This document shows, one piece after another, positions 1-7,454 of a stretch of 64,000 nt of DNA. The DNA lies in NCBI GenBank assembly GCA_019745155.1, contig JAIETM010000005.1:124001-188000 (forward strand). Direction: 5' to 3'. Each line of letters begins with the position of its first letter. The first letter of the stretch is position 1. The notes under the pieces were generated by a model. The model did no database searches and had not been told where the DNA came from. It worked only from the letters and a program-made list of their open reading frames with translations. The stretch is from Chitinophagaceae bacterium. GTDB lineage: Bacteria; Bacteroidota; Bacteroidia; Chitinophagales; Chitinophagaceae. The position numbers and the translations under genes were made by a program.

Positions 1-368
1 ATAGGGTTGATGGCGCCTTCTTCGCGCAGCACATTCTCGTCCTCAAAACAACGGATTACGTGGATAATGGCATCCACTTCGCGGATATTGGCCAGAAACT
101 TGTTACCCAAGCCTTCACCCTTGCTGGCACCTTTTACCAGACCGGCAATGTCCACAATCTCCAACTGGGTAGGTACAATGCGGTTAGGCTTTACTAGCTC
201 AGCCAATTTGTTCAGTCGGGCATCCGGTACATCCACCAAGCCCACATTGGGTTCAATGGTACAGAAACGATAATTGCTGGCCTGCGCCTTGGCGCTATTG
301 CTGACTGCGTTGAACAAAGTTGACTTTCCCACATTGGGCAAACCCACAATACCTGCTTGCAAACCCAT
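1..368 (-). CDS. ychF: Redox-regulated ATPase/GTPase YchF, N-terminal part (runs off window)
   Basis: The minus strand reads from an ATG at 366-368 towards position 1, where the window cuts the gene, so only about 122 N-terminal residues are visible. The protein begins [20 protein letters not shown], with the Obg-family P-loop GLPNVGKST near residues 9-17, followed by the G2/G3 region with [20 protein letters not shown]. YchF is an Obg-family P-loop NTPase that hydrolyses ATP and binds ribosomes. A Bacteroidota -7 box lies 46-53 bases upstream of the ATG. The 3' end and C-terminal TGS domain are outside the window. Confidence 0.95.
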   Translation of the reverse strand, partial: MGLQAGIVGLPNVGKSTLFNAVSNSAKAQASNYRFCTIEPNVGLVDVPDARLNKLAELVKPNRIVPTQLEIVDIAGLVKGASKGEGLGNKFLANIREVDAIIHVIRCFEDENVLREEGAINP

Positions 369-413
369 AATTGCTTTGTTTTTTTATGACGGAAGATGTT
401 AATTTGAAGGGCG

Positions 414-421
414 CAAAGATA
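414..421 (-). promoter_or_regulatory. -7 box of ychF (TATCTTTG)
   Basis: The minus strand reads TATCTTTG, a full match to the Bacteroidota -7 consensus TAnnTTTG. The predicted transcript would have a leader of about 40 bases before the ychF ATG. No clear -33 element was assigned. Confidence 0.6.
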
Positions 422-455
422 CGTCTTGGCGCCTTACGCACCCAACCCAACGCTT

Positions 456-1694
456 ATGGCCCTCAATATTGTCTGGATAGCCTTTTTTGTGATCGCTTTT
501 GTGATTGCATTGGCCAAATTCATCTTCCTGAACGATACAGATATCTTTAAGACCTTGGTGGACGGCATGTTCGACTCAGCCAAGGGCGCTGTCATAGACG
601 TGGGTTTCCCGCTGGCGGGTACTATGATCTTCTTTTTAGGCCTGATGAATATTGCCGAAAAAGCCGGAGCTATTGGTCGTTTGGCCAGGTTGCTTAACCC
701 ATTTATGAAGCGCCTCTTCCCGGAAGTGCCCGATAATCACCCAGCCATGGGCCAGATGGTGATGAATTTCAGCGCCAATATGCTGGGGTTGGATAATGCG
801 GCTACTCCATTTGGCTTAAAGGCTATGGATAGTTTACAGAGCATTAATCCCGAGAAAGAGAAAGCTACCCATGCACAGATCATGTTTCTGGTGCTGCATA
901 CCAGTGGACTAACCATTATTCCATTGTCAATTATTACTTACCGAATTGCTGCCGGCTCAACAGAACCAGCCAGCGTCTTTATTCCTTGTGTATTGGCAAC
1001 TATCTGTACCACATTAGCGTCTATTCTGGTGGTGAGTTTCTGGCAAAAGCTGAAATGGGATGGGGTGCTCTTTGCTTGGATTGGCGCATTAGCGTTATTG
1101 GTAGGTGGCTTGTTGTTTTGGGTGAGTGGGATGGATGCTGCGCAGAAAAATGTGTTCAGTAAGGTAACCGGTAATATGCTTTTGTTGATGATTGTGGTAG
1201 GGATCATCATTGGCGGCGTATGGAAAAAGGTGCAAGTCTTTGATGCGTTTATTGAAGGTGCCAAGGGTGGATTCGATGTGGTGCTGAAAATCATTCCTTA
1301 CTTAGTTGGGATGCTGGTGGCTATTCGCGTGTTTCGCGATAGTGGTGCTTTAACCTATGTGGTAGATGTGTTGGCGGGATTGATTCAAGCAGCGGGTATT
1401 AACGCAGATTTTACTGCAGCATTACCTGTAGCTATTATGAAACCATTCAGTGGTAGTGGTGCTCGTGGATTGATGTTAGATGTGTTGAAAGTGCATGGCC
1501 CAGATTCATTTGTGGGTCAGTTGGCATCAACTTTTCAAGGCTCAGCAGATACAACCTTTTATATCATTGCCCTTTACTTTGGCAGTGTAGGAATTAAGAA
1601 AGTGCGCTATGCAATTTGGGCAGGATTATTAGCCGACTTTATTGGCGTGATTGCAGCCATTATTATTGGCTATGTATTTTTTGTACATGGATAA
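456..1694 (+). CDS. SpmA/SpmB-like nucleoside recognition (Gate) domain membrane protein
   Basis: This is a polytopic inner-membrane protein of 412 residues with about ten hydrophobic segments. It looks like a fusion of the spore maturation proteins SpmA and SpmB: the N-terminal half carries one Gate/nucleoside-recognition domain (KGAVDVGFPLAGTMIFFLG-like segment, then the NMLGLDNAATPFGLKAM motif) and the C-terminal half a second one (PFSGSGARG, GSADTTFYIIALYFGSVG). Such fusions are common in non-sporulating Bacteroidota; the transported substrate is unknown. An in-frame TTG at 426 would add ten residues, but the ATG at 456 fits the family better. It is divergent from ychF. Confidence 0.85.
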   Translation: MALNIVWIAFFVIAFVIALAKFIFLNDTDIFKTLVDGMFDSAKGAVIDVGFPLAGTMIFFLGLMNIAEKAGAIGRLARLLNPFMKRLFPEVPDNHPAMGQMVMNFSANMLGLDNAATPFGLKAMDSLQSINPEKEKATHAQIMFLVLHTSGLTIIPLSIITYRIAAGSTEPASVFIPCVLATICTTLASILVVSFWQKLKWDGVLFAWIGALALLVGGLLFWVSGMDAAQKNVFSKVTGNMLLLMIVVGIIIGGVWKKVQVFDAFIEGAKGGFDVVLKIIPYLVGMLVAIRVFRDSGALTYVVDVLAGLIQAAGINADFTAALPVAIMKPFSGSGARGLMLDVLKVHGPDSFVGQLASTFQGSADTTFYIIALYFGSVGIKKVRYAIWAGLLADFIGVIAAIIIGYVFFVHG

Positions 1695-1842
1695 CTAATT
1701 GGAGATTTGATATTTGAGATTTCTGATTTGAAATTGTAGATGGCTCAAGGCTGAAAGCGAAAAAAGTAATTATTCAGCTTTACGCCTTCTGTGTTAAGCC
1801 TAATGCCCCAATTATTAATTATTAATTCTTAATTATTAATTG
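1695..1842. other. AT-rich low-complexity spacer between convergent genes
   Basis: This spacer is built of short near-repeats such as attaattattaattcttaa and of gctgaaagcg/gctttacgcc words that recur in other spacers of the window. No gene is seen. It separates the convergent 456-1694 and 1843-2052 genes. Confidence 0.6.
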
Positions 1843-2052
1843 CTAATTCTTGATCCTATACTTTCTTCCAAAGAGTACATACAAAATTGCACCTGGAATA
1901 AAAAGTACAATACTGACCATTAGCCAAGTCATTTTTTCCTGTTCTTCGAATTTGTTGCGGAGTACATCAATGATGCACCAAATCCAAAATAGGATGCATG
2001 CAATAATGATGAGTTCAAGGATCGACAAACTGAACGGACTCAAGAGTTCCAT
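1843..2052 (-). CDS. Small membrane protein with PLDc_N domain
   Basis: A 69-residue protein with two transmembrane helices. It matches the phospholipase D-nuclease N-terminal (PLDc_N) pattern: a first helix with FWIWCIIDVLRNKFE, then W followed by a second helix ending PGAILYVLFGRKYR. In larger proteins this domain anchors cardiolipin synthases; the stand-alone form is common in Bacteroidota and of unknown function. The upstream ATG at 2076 would add eight polar residues (MISRKCTS); the ATG at 2052 (MELLSPF) gives the usual length. Confidence 0.75.
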   Translation of the reverse strand: MELLSPFSLSILELIIIACILFWIWCIIDVLRNKFEEQEKMTWLMVSIVLFIPGAILYVLFGRKYRIKN

Positions 2053-2170
2053 GGATGTGCATTTACGGGAAATCAAATGTACAGCGTACAGATACCATTA
2101 GCCAAGTAAAATGCTATACATTTTCTGCAAAACTAACGGCATTCATAAGTAAAATATTGATCTTAAGCAA

Positions 2171-2278
2171 CGGGAAATTTCCCGTATTTCAGCGGGATTT
2201 TTCCCGTTAATACCCCGTCAATTAACGGGGTGCTTTATGTGCAATTAACGGTATCTGCTTACCTGCGGTTTAACGCAG
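2171..2278. repeat. Cluster of four short inverted repeats upstream of a small membrane protein gene
   Basis: Four palindromic elements follow one another: CGGGAAATTTCCCG (2171-2184), CGGGATTTTTCCCG (2193-2206), accccgtcaattaacggggt (2212-2231) and ctgcggtttaacgcag (2263-2278). The first two share the CGGGA...TCCCG arms and start 22 bases apart. They could be operator-like sites or RNA hairpins in the leader of the gene at 2349. Only the sequence symmetry is seen; the role is unknown. Confidence 0.5.
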
Positions 2279-2348
2279 TTGTTGGACTGTAAAGCCCAAT
2301 GTATTTTGTGGTTGTAGAAAGCGATTAATCTATTTAAGCTATATCAGT

Positions 2349-2789
2349 ATGTCTGTACATTATTTTAGTTTGACTGATGGAAGTATGGAAGTGCACGAGG
2401 ATAGGATTGTCTTTGAAGATGAAGCTGCTAAGCGAAGAGTAGGTATTATTGTTTTAGTGGGGTCTATGTGTGCGCTGTATATTGCAAAATTTGTACTTGC
2501 ATACAGTAAAAATAATTATGAGGATATGTTTTTCGCTCTAGTATTTGTCGGTCTCGGATTATTGGCTTTTATCTTGCGGTATCAAGATTTCCGACGAGTT
2601 GTTAAACAGATTTCTTTTGAAGAAATTGTTTCAGCTAAATTTATTCATCATAGATTTTTCAAGCGACATGAAATGATCTTTCGCTTGAAGAACGGTCGGA
2701 TCAGGCGGGTAGCGATTGGCTGGGATGCATCCGACCATGAACGACTCTGTAATTTATTTACCGCAAAAGGTATTAGTATTGAAAACTAA
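2349..2789 (+). CDS. Hypothetical two-TM membrane protein (PH-like)
   Basis: A 146-residue protein not recognised as a named family. A soluble N-terminus of about 30 residues is followed by two hydrophobic helices (about residues 34-55 and 62-80) and a basic C-terminal domain rich in beta-like pattern (KQISFEEIVSAKFIHHRFFKR). This layout resembles small bacterial PH-domain membrane proteins, but that is only an inference. It stands alone behind the palindrome cluster at 2171-2278. GC content looks lower than in the neighbouring housekeeping genes. Confidence 0.55.
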   Translation: MSVHYFSLTDGSMEVHEDRIVFEDEAAKRRVGIIVLVGSMCALYIAKFVLAYSKNNYEDMFFALVFVGLGLLAFILRYQDFRRVVKQISFEEIVSAKFIHHRFFKRHEMIFRLKNGRIRRVAIGWDASDHERLCNLFTAKGISIEN

Positions 2790-2836
2790 TCATTATGGCG
2801 ATCACTTCCATACAATTTTTTATCTATTCTTGTTGA

Positions 2837-3010
2837 CTCCGCCATACATGCCGCTGCTTATATTGTTGTATTCCCAAAGCTGATGTAACCGTTGATGAAA
2901 TCATCGCCAATCAATATGACCATGAGGGCATCAATGATGCCATTGGCAAGCAGGGAGAAACGATTGTGACCGAAACGCTAAAAACTTTCTTTAAAAAATG
3001 TTTTCAGTAA
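2837..3010 (+). pseudogene. Possible C-terminal gene remnant without a start codon
   Basis: A frame stays open for 57 codons from just after a TGA at 2834-2836 to a TAA at 3008-3010, without ATG, GTG or TTG in a sensible place. From about 2879 the translation looks protein-like (ADVTVDEIIANQYDHEGIND, then AIGKQGETIVTETLKTFFKK). It may be the tail of a gene whose 5' part was lost. No family is recognised, and chance is possible at this length. Confidence 0.3.
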
Positions 3011-3096
3011 GTAGCTAATTACCACATAATCATGTGGTTTTTGTGAATGGTAGTAACATAGGTACTGCAGCATCGTTCTTTTGTAAAAAAAGAAAC

Positions 3097-4554
3097 ATGC
3101 GGCATACATTAATCGCTTTATTATGTGGCTTAAGTCTGCATAGCAGTAGTCAAATTCATCTGCAGCTTCACTTTAGTGCTTCTAGTCAACAAGAAGTTAC
3201 TGGGAAGTTTTATTTATTCACGCAAAGTGATACTTCTAAAAGAATCCCCAATAATCCAGATCCTGCACAAGCTTTTTTCGTTTGGAATATCACTAAGGGG
3301 CAATCTGGCATTCAGCTGCATAGCGATAATGCAGTACAGCGTTATTTGCCAAATGGGACCAAATTGGCAGCAGGTTATTATAAAGTTGCCGGAATGTTGG
3401 ATAGGGACTTTGAAGAAAGGGGACTGAATAATACAGGTAATCTGTACTCTCCTAAGGAATCACTACTCCATATCGACAATGAGGGACGCGGAGAACTTAG
3501 CATTGATTTGAACGCAGCTATACCTGAAAGAAAGTTTAGGGAACAGCCATTGCTAAAAGAAATTGTGCATAAGAGTCAGCTGCTTTCAGATTTTAGAAGG
3601 AAATCCATTTTCATGAAAGCTGCAGTTCGCTTACCTGCATCTTATTATCAAGATTCGAGTAAAATCTATCCAGTAGTTTTTGTCATTCCTGGTTGGGGTG
3701 GTACACACTTTGATTTGCAGGGTGCGATGCCTGTTAAGCGTTATGGCATGGATCAAGGCAAGGAAAAGATTTATGTTTACCTCAATCCCGAAACACAGTC
3801 GCCCTTTGGACTACATGCGTTTGTTGATTCAAGGGTGAACGGGCCATGGGGGAAAGCATTCGTAAAAGAACTGATTCCTTATCTACAAAAACAGTATCGA
3901 ATCAACCCATCTCCACAGCAACATTTTCTGGTTGGGCAGAGTACAGGTGGTTATGGTGTTTTATGGTTGCAATTACATTATCCAGAAGCTTTTGGTGGTT
4001 GCTGGTCGGTATCACCTGATCCTATTGACTTTAGTGCTTTCATGGGTGTTGATTTATATGCGCCAGACGCGAATCTTTTTACTGATGCTGATGGAAAAGA
4101 TCGAGGAACTTTTTTTGTAGGCGGCAAGCCCATGTTAACCATACGTAATATGGTGAAAATGGAATCTGCTATTGGAGATGGAGAACAGTTGCAGGCATTC
4201 GAAGCAGAGTTCGGTGTACCGGATGGAAATGGCAGACCAAAACAGTTATTTGATCATACAACAGGAAACATTGATCCCACTACTGTAAAAGCATGGTCAG
4301 CGTATGATTTGGCAAAATATGTGGTGAAGCAGCGTAAGCAGTTAGCGAAACAAGTGATGGGTAAAATACATGTTTACGCAGGTGATAAAGATAATTTTCT
4401 GCTACACGAAGCTGTGACGGCATTTGGAAAAAAAGCGCAAGCAGCAGGTGTAGCTGTAAAAGCTGAACTTATAGCCAGTGCCGATCATTGGAGTATTTGG
4501 TCGCCTGCATTTACGAAACGTGTGCAGGAAGAGATAGATGCGAGCATTCAATAA
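3097..4554 (+). CDS. Secreted esterase-like alpha/beta hydrolase
   Basis: A 485-residue exported protein. The start at 3097 gives a signal peptide (MRHTLIALLCGLSLHSSSQ); the earlier GTG-type start at 3034 would place charged residues before it. An N-terminal beta-rich region of about 170 residues precedes an esterase D-like hydrolase domain (PF00756 type). The nucleophile elbow is G-Q-S-T-G with Ser282, and a likely catalytic His464 lies in ADHWSIW. The VFVIPGWGGTHFDLQG segment fits the oxyanion region. The substrate cannot be told. It converges with the sirtuin gene. Confidence 0.75.
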   Translation: MRHTLIALLCGLSLHSSSQIHLQLHFSASSQQEVTGKFYLFTQSDTSKRIPNNPDPAQAFFVWNITKGQSGIQLHSDNAVQRYLPNGTKLAAGYYKVAGMLDRDFEERGLNNTGNLYSPKESLLHIDNEGRGELSIDLNAAIPERKFREQPLLKEIVHKSQLLSDFRRKSIFMKAAVRLPASYYQDSSKIYPVVFVIPGWGGTHFDLQGAMPVKRYGMDQGKEKIYVYLNPETQSPFGLHAFVDSRVNGPWGKAFVKELIPYLQKQYRINPSPQQHFLVGQSTGGYGVLWLQLHYPEAFGGCWSVSPDPIDFSAFMGVDLYAPDANLFTDADGKDRGTFFVGGKPMLTIRNMVKMESAIGDGEQLQAFEAEFGVPDGNGRPKQLFDHTTGNIDPTTVKAWSAYDLAKYVVKQRKQLAKQVMGKIHVYAGDKDNFLLHEAVTAFGKKAQAAGVAVKAELIASADHWSIWSPAFTKRVQEEIDASIQ

Positions 4555-4588
4555 GTATGATAGGGGGAGCTGTATAGGCTTCCCCTTA

Positions 4589-5275
4589 TTACATTTTATA
4601 AAGCAGTGATTGCAATTCTTGCACACCCTCACTTGCTGTTGCTTCTATTGAAGTAATGTTACTAATGCCGGGTGTGGGTGGTATTTTCTTATCGATAATA
4701 TATTTTGGGATACTACGGTGGATGTATTGTATTAGTGATGCAGCAGGATAGACTTGCAAGGATGTGCCAATGACCACAAATATGTCTGCTTCTTCTGCAA
4801 TGGATACAGCAGCTTCCATCATGGGTACAGGTTCTTCAAACCAAACAATAAATGGACGAAGCTGATGGCCATCAGGAGCAAGATCGCCTAGTTGAATATC
4901 GCCACGAATTGCATAGGTCTTACTTTTATCGCGCACACTGCACATCTTGAATATTTCTCCATGTAGATGTAGGACTTTGGTGCTGCCGGCTCTTTCGTGT
5001 AGGTCGTCAATATTTTGTGTGATGATGTGTACATCAAAATCCTTTTCCAGTGCTGCTAAAGCTAAATGCGCAGCATTGGGCTCAGCGGCTGCAACATCTT
5101 TTCTGCGCATATTGTAAAAATCCAATACCAATTGTGGGTTGGCGGCAAAGCCTCTTGGTGTGGCTACTTCATACACATTATAACCTTCCCATAAGCCATC
5201 GCTATCGCGAAAAGTTCTGAGTCCGCTTTCTGCACTGATGCCTGCACCGGTTAATACAATAAGCTTTTTTTTCAT
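4589..5275 (-). CDS. cobB: Sir2-family NAD-dependent protein deacylase
   Basis: A class III sirtuin of 228 residues that removes acyl groups from lysine using NAD+. Motifs: GAGISAESGLRTFR (residues 10-23) for NAD binding, TQNIDDLHERAG (86-97), catalytic His105 in HLHGE, and GTS near the C-terminus. Tyr54 and Arg57 (FYNMRR) match the Tyr-x-x-Arg pair that binds succinyl/malonyl-lysine in SIRT5 and E. coli CobB, so desuccinylation is likely. Unusually, the zinc-ribbon region (106-145) has one Cys instead of four, so structural zinc is probably absent. Confidence 0.9.
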   Translation of the reverse strand: MKKKLIVLTGAGISAESGLRTFRDSDGLWEGYNVYEVATPRGFAANPQLVLDFYNMRRKDVAAAEPNAAHLALAALEKDFDVHIITQNIDDLHERAGSTKVLHLHGEIFKMCSVRDKSKTYAIRGDIQLGDLAPDGHQLRPFIVWFEEPVPMMEAAVSIAEEADIFVVIGTSLQVYPAASLIQYIHRSIPKYIIDKKIPPTPGISNITSIEATASEGVQELQSLLYKM

Positions 5276-5332
5276 ATATAAGGATGCTGTACTATGATTC
5301 TACCTTAATTATACTGTGAATATATTCTATAT

Positions 5333-5500
5333 GTACTTTTTGGCTTGACCCAAAAAGTACCAAAAAAGTCAAGGCTTCAGAAAAATTTCGATACATACTA
5401 CGCCTCGTTTCGGGCAGAAAGGAAACTCGTGCTAAGCACTCAGACAACCTTTCTGCTATTCCTACACTCGGCTTGATGTAATGTGAAATTTTTCTGAGGC
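5333..5500. repeat. Nested inverted-repeat intergenic element
   Basis: The spacer between the sirtuin gene and the gene at 5555 holds a structured element. An 11-bp perfect stem lies at 5333-5343/5350-5360 (gtactttttgg/ccaaaaagtac). A longer pair at 5374-5389/5485-5500 (gcttcagaaaaatttc/gaaatttttctgaggc, 15 of 16 matching) encloses a further stem at 5414-5422/5448-5456 (gcagaaagg/cctttctgc). Similar CTTTTTGGCTTGACCCAAAA elements are, to my knowledge, dispersed in Chitinophagaceae and Sphingobacteriaceae genomes. Only one copy is in this window. Confidence 0.6.
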
Positions 5501-5554
5501 CAATGGGTGTTAGTTAGAAATAGCCTATATACGCAAGTAATTATAATACTAGTT

Positions 5555-5962
5555 TTATTGTTTGTTTTTCCAGAAGAAGACTGTACTATCTTTTACGTGG
5601 AACCATTCCATGGTACTGTCTGTACGAGAATGAATTTTGAATAAAGATGTATCTGTAGGATCAATCAGCTGGAGTAAGGAGTCAGTGAGCCGATATTGCA
5701 ACTGACTACTGTCTTTTTTGCTCAACCATTGCAAAGTGGTATCGTTGGTGAAGCGGATGGACTGTTCTCCACCTAGCATGGCGGTAATCAATAAAGACAA
5801 GGAGTCTTCATGGTGCTTTTGCAGTGCGATACTATCAAGTTGCCATTCACCTTGTAATCCCTTTGTGAAAAGGTCTGGCTCAGTTTGCTTACGCGATTGG
5901 AAAAACCATAGCAGGGCTGCAATAGCAGCAATGACCAGAACGGTCAGGATGTTCTTTTTCAT
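5555..5962 (-). CDS. Hypothetical anchored protein with lipocalin-like domain
   Basis: A 135-residue protein with an N-terminal signal anchor (MKKNILTVLVIAAIAALLWF) and a periplasmic domain that opens with GLQGEWQLDSI, typical of lipocalin-like domains, followed by alternating beta-type sequence rich in Thr and Ser. The function is unknown. It is followed on the minus strand by the hairpin element at 5333-5500. The family assignment is weak. Confidence 0.55.
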   Translation of the reverse strand: MKKNILTVLVIAAIAALLWFFQSRKQTEPDLFTKGLQGEWQLDSIALQKHHEDSLSLLITAMLGGEQSIRFTNDTTLQWLSKKDSSQLQYRLTDSLLQLIDPTDTSLFKIHSRTDSTMEWFHVKDSTVFFWKNKQ

Positions 5963-6064
5963 ACATGAGGTTTTGATGATGAATGATGCAGGCCTGCATA
6001 TATGAATACCACTGAACCAATAGAAGTAACCGTTTTGTTGTGTTAAGTAAAGTATAATTCAAAG

Positions 6065-6136
6065 AGGCCCCGGATGGATTCGAACCATCGTAACAGGTTA
6101 TGCTTACCTGCACCTCTACCGCTCAGACACAGGGCC
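6065..6136 (-). tRNA. Non-canonical tRNA-like gene, GCA in the anticodon position (Cys-like)
   Basis: On the minus strand a cloverleaf can be drawn. The acceptor stem GGCCCTG/CGGGGCC has 7 pairs (one G-U), the T arm GATGG-TTCGAAT-CCATC is perfect, and the anticodon arm is CAGGT-AAGCATA-ACCTG. The middle of that loop reads GCA (Cys), and the discriminator base is U, as in tRNA-Cys. Odd points: position 33 is A instead of the nearly invariant U; an extra G-U pair can extend the anticodon stem to six; the variable loop is then only 3 bases; the D stem is weak. The 3' CCA is not encoded. The 5' end directly follows the TAA of the sterol desaturase gene. It may be a functional odd tRNA or a tRNA-derived pseudogene. 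Confidence 0.65.
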
Positions 6137-7345
6137 TTATTGTTTATAGACTTGTTGTAAATACCGTTGCTGCAATTGTTTGAAACTTGTTACCAGTAGC
6201 AATAACAGGCACAAGAATGCTAGAATCAGGTATGAAATCCTGAAGTAGTAGAGTGTTGTACAAATCAGCACAATTAGTCTGGCTGCTTCGAGGTAAAATA
6301 TCCACTTCTTTTGTTCAAGGATGGCACCGCAGTTAATCAAAGTAAGCAGTACACTAATCAAGAAAGCGATACGAACTGGATAAGCAACCTGGTTTTCAAA
6401 CAGGATAAACAAAAACAGAAAAGTTAGCAATATAATCAGTTGACTCGCCACATATTTATTGATTCTGCTTGTAAAAGGTGTTTCTGTTTGTTTAATCCTG
6501 AAAGCGGCAATGGCTTCAAGGCGGTAATCGGCTGATAAGGTGTCGGGTTTTTGAAAAAGCAACTTGATTTTGGAGATAACCCCCTTTGTATGTTTCAACG
6601 CGATGAATAATTCTATAAAAAAGTGAAAGTGCTGCCACAAGAAACTGTAGGAACGTAGTGGGGTGGTGAGCCCGTATTGAATTGGAATTGCCGGATCCAG
6701 TTTTTTAAATGTGCCAAATAGTTTGTCCCAGATGATAAAAACATCACCATAGTTTTTGTCGAGATATTCCGGATTGCTGGCGTGATGTACGCTGTGGTGT
6801 GCGGGCGTAACCAGTACATATTCCAGTATGCCCATATCCTTGATCAATGTCGTATGAATGAAAAAGGGATACAATCCATGTATGAGCAGCATGGTGGTAA
6901 TCATCTCGGCCGGAAAGCCGAGTAAGGGCAAGATGGCCCAAAAGCCTGTTCTAACCAAAGCCTGCAGCACAGTTATACGCGCTGATACCGTATAGTTGAA
7001 ATCCTCACTCTGGTGATGTACTACGTGTACAGCCCAGAAGATATTCCATTCATGTGCCAGCCGATGGTACCAGTACCAGATAAAGTCTGTCAGCAGAAGT
7101 AAAAAGATCCAAGTAAATACGGTATGTCTAATCGTAAAGACTCCATAGTTTTTTTGCAAGTATTGATAGATAAAGAAGAAATAGCCTGTTATAAGCGCGT
7201 CACAAAGTCTTTCAGCGATGCCCACACCAATATTACTCATGGTGTTGTGCATATCATGTGTTTGTTTTTTTAACTGCTTGCTGACTAGGTATTCCAGCAA
7301 CATTATACCTGTGAAAAAGGGGATTGAAACTGCTATCCAATTCAT
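6137..7345 (-). CDS. Sterol desaturase/fatty acid hydroxylase family membrane protein
   Basis: A 402-residue integral membrane di-iron enzyme. The histidine boxes are HRLAH (about residue 94), HVVHH (about 108) and HHSVHH (about 184), as in the fatty acid hydroxylase superfamily; hydrophobic helices surround them. A C-terminal stretch of about 130 residues with four more helices extends beyond the usual domain. The substrate is unknown; bacterial relatives act on carotenoids, sterol-like lipids or alkylglycerols. The stop codon is immediately followed by the tRNA-like gene, so both may lie on one transcript. Confidence 0.85.
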   Translation of the reverse strand: MNWIAVSIPFFTGIMLLEYLVSKQLKKQTHDMHNTMSNIGVGIAERLCDALITGYFFFIYQYLQKNYGVFTIRHTVFTWIFLLLLTDFIWYWYHRLAHEWNIFWAVHVVHHQSEDFNYTVSARITVLQALVRTGFWAILPLLGFPAEMITTMLLIHGLYPFFIHTTLIKDMGILEYVLVTPAHHSVHHASNPEYLDKNYGDVFIIWDKLFGTFKKLDPAIPIQYGLTTPLRSYSFLWQHFHFFIELFIALKHTKGVISKIKLLFQKPDTLSADYRLEAIAAFRIKQTETPFTSRINKYVASQLIILLTFLFLFILFENQVAYPVRIAFLISVLLTLINCGAILEQKKWIFYLEAARLIVLICTTLYYFRISYLILAFLCLLLLLVTSFKQLQQRYLQQVYKQ

Positions 7346-7454
7346 GAGGCAATATTAGGAAAAAATAATAGTCTACTAAAAAGATAGACTAATTTTCTAT
7401 TTTCGTAAACGAATTGCAGAATGATCCTGCAGTTTTGTACACATATAAAATCAA

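Noticed and set aside
7-273. Open frame on the plus strand at the left edge
   Set aside because: It lies antisense inside ychF, whose P-loop is clearly on the minus strand.
938-1294. 118-codon frame on the minus strand
   Set aside because: It is antisense to the SpmAB-like gene and has no protein-like features; codon mirror of hydrophobic sequence.
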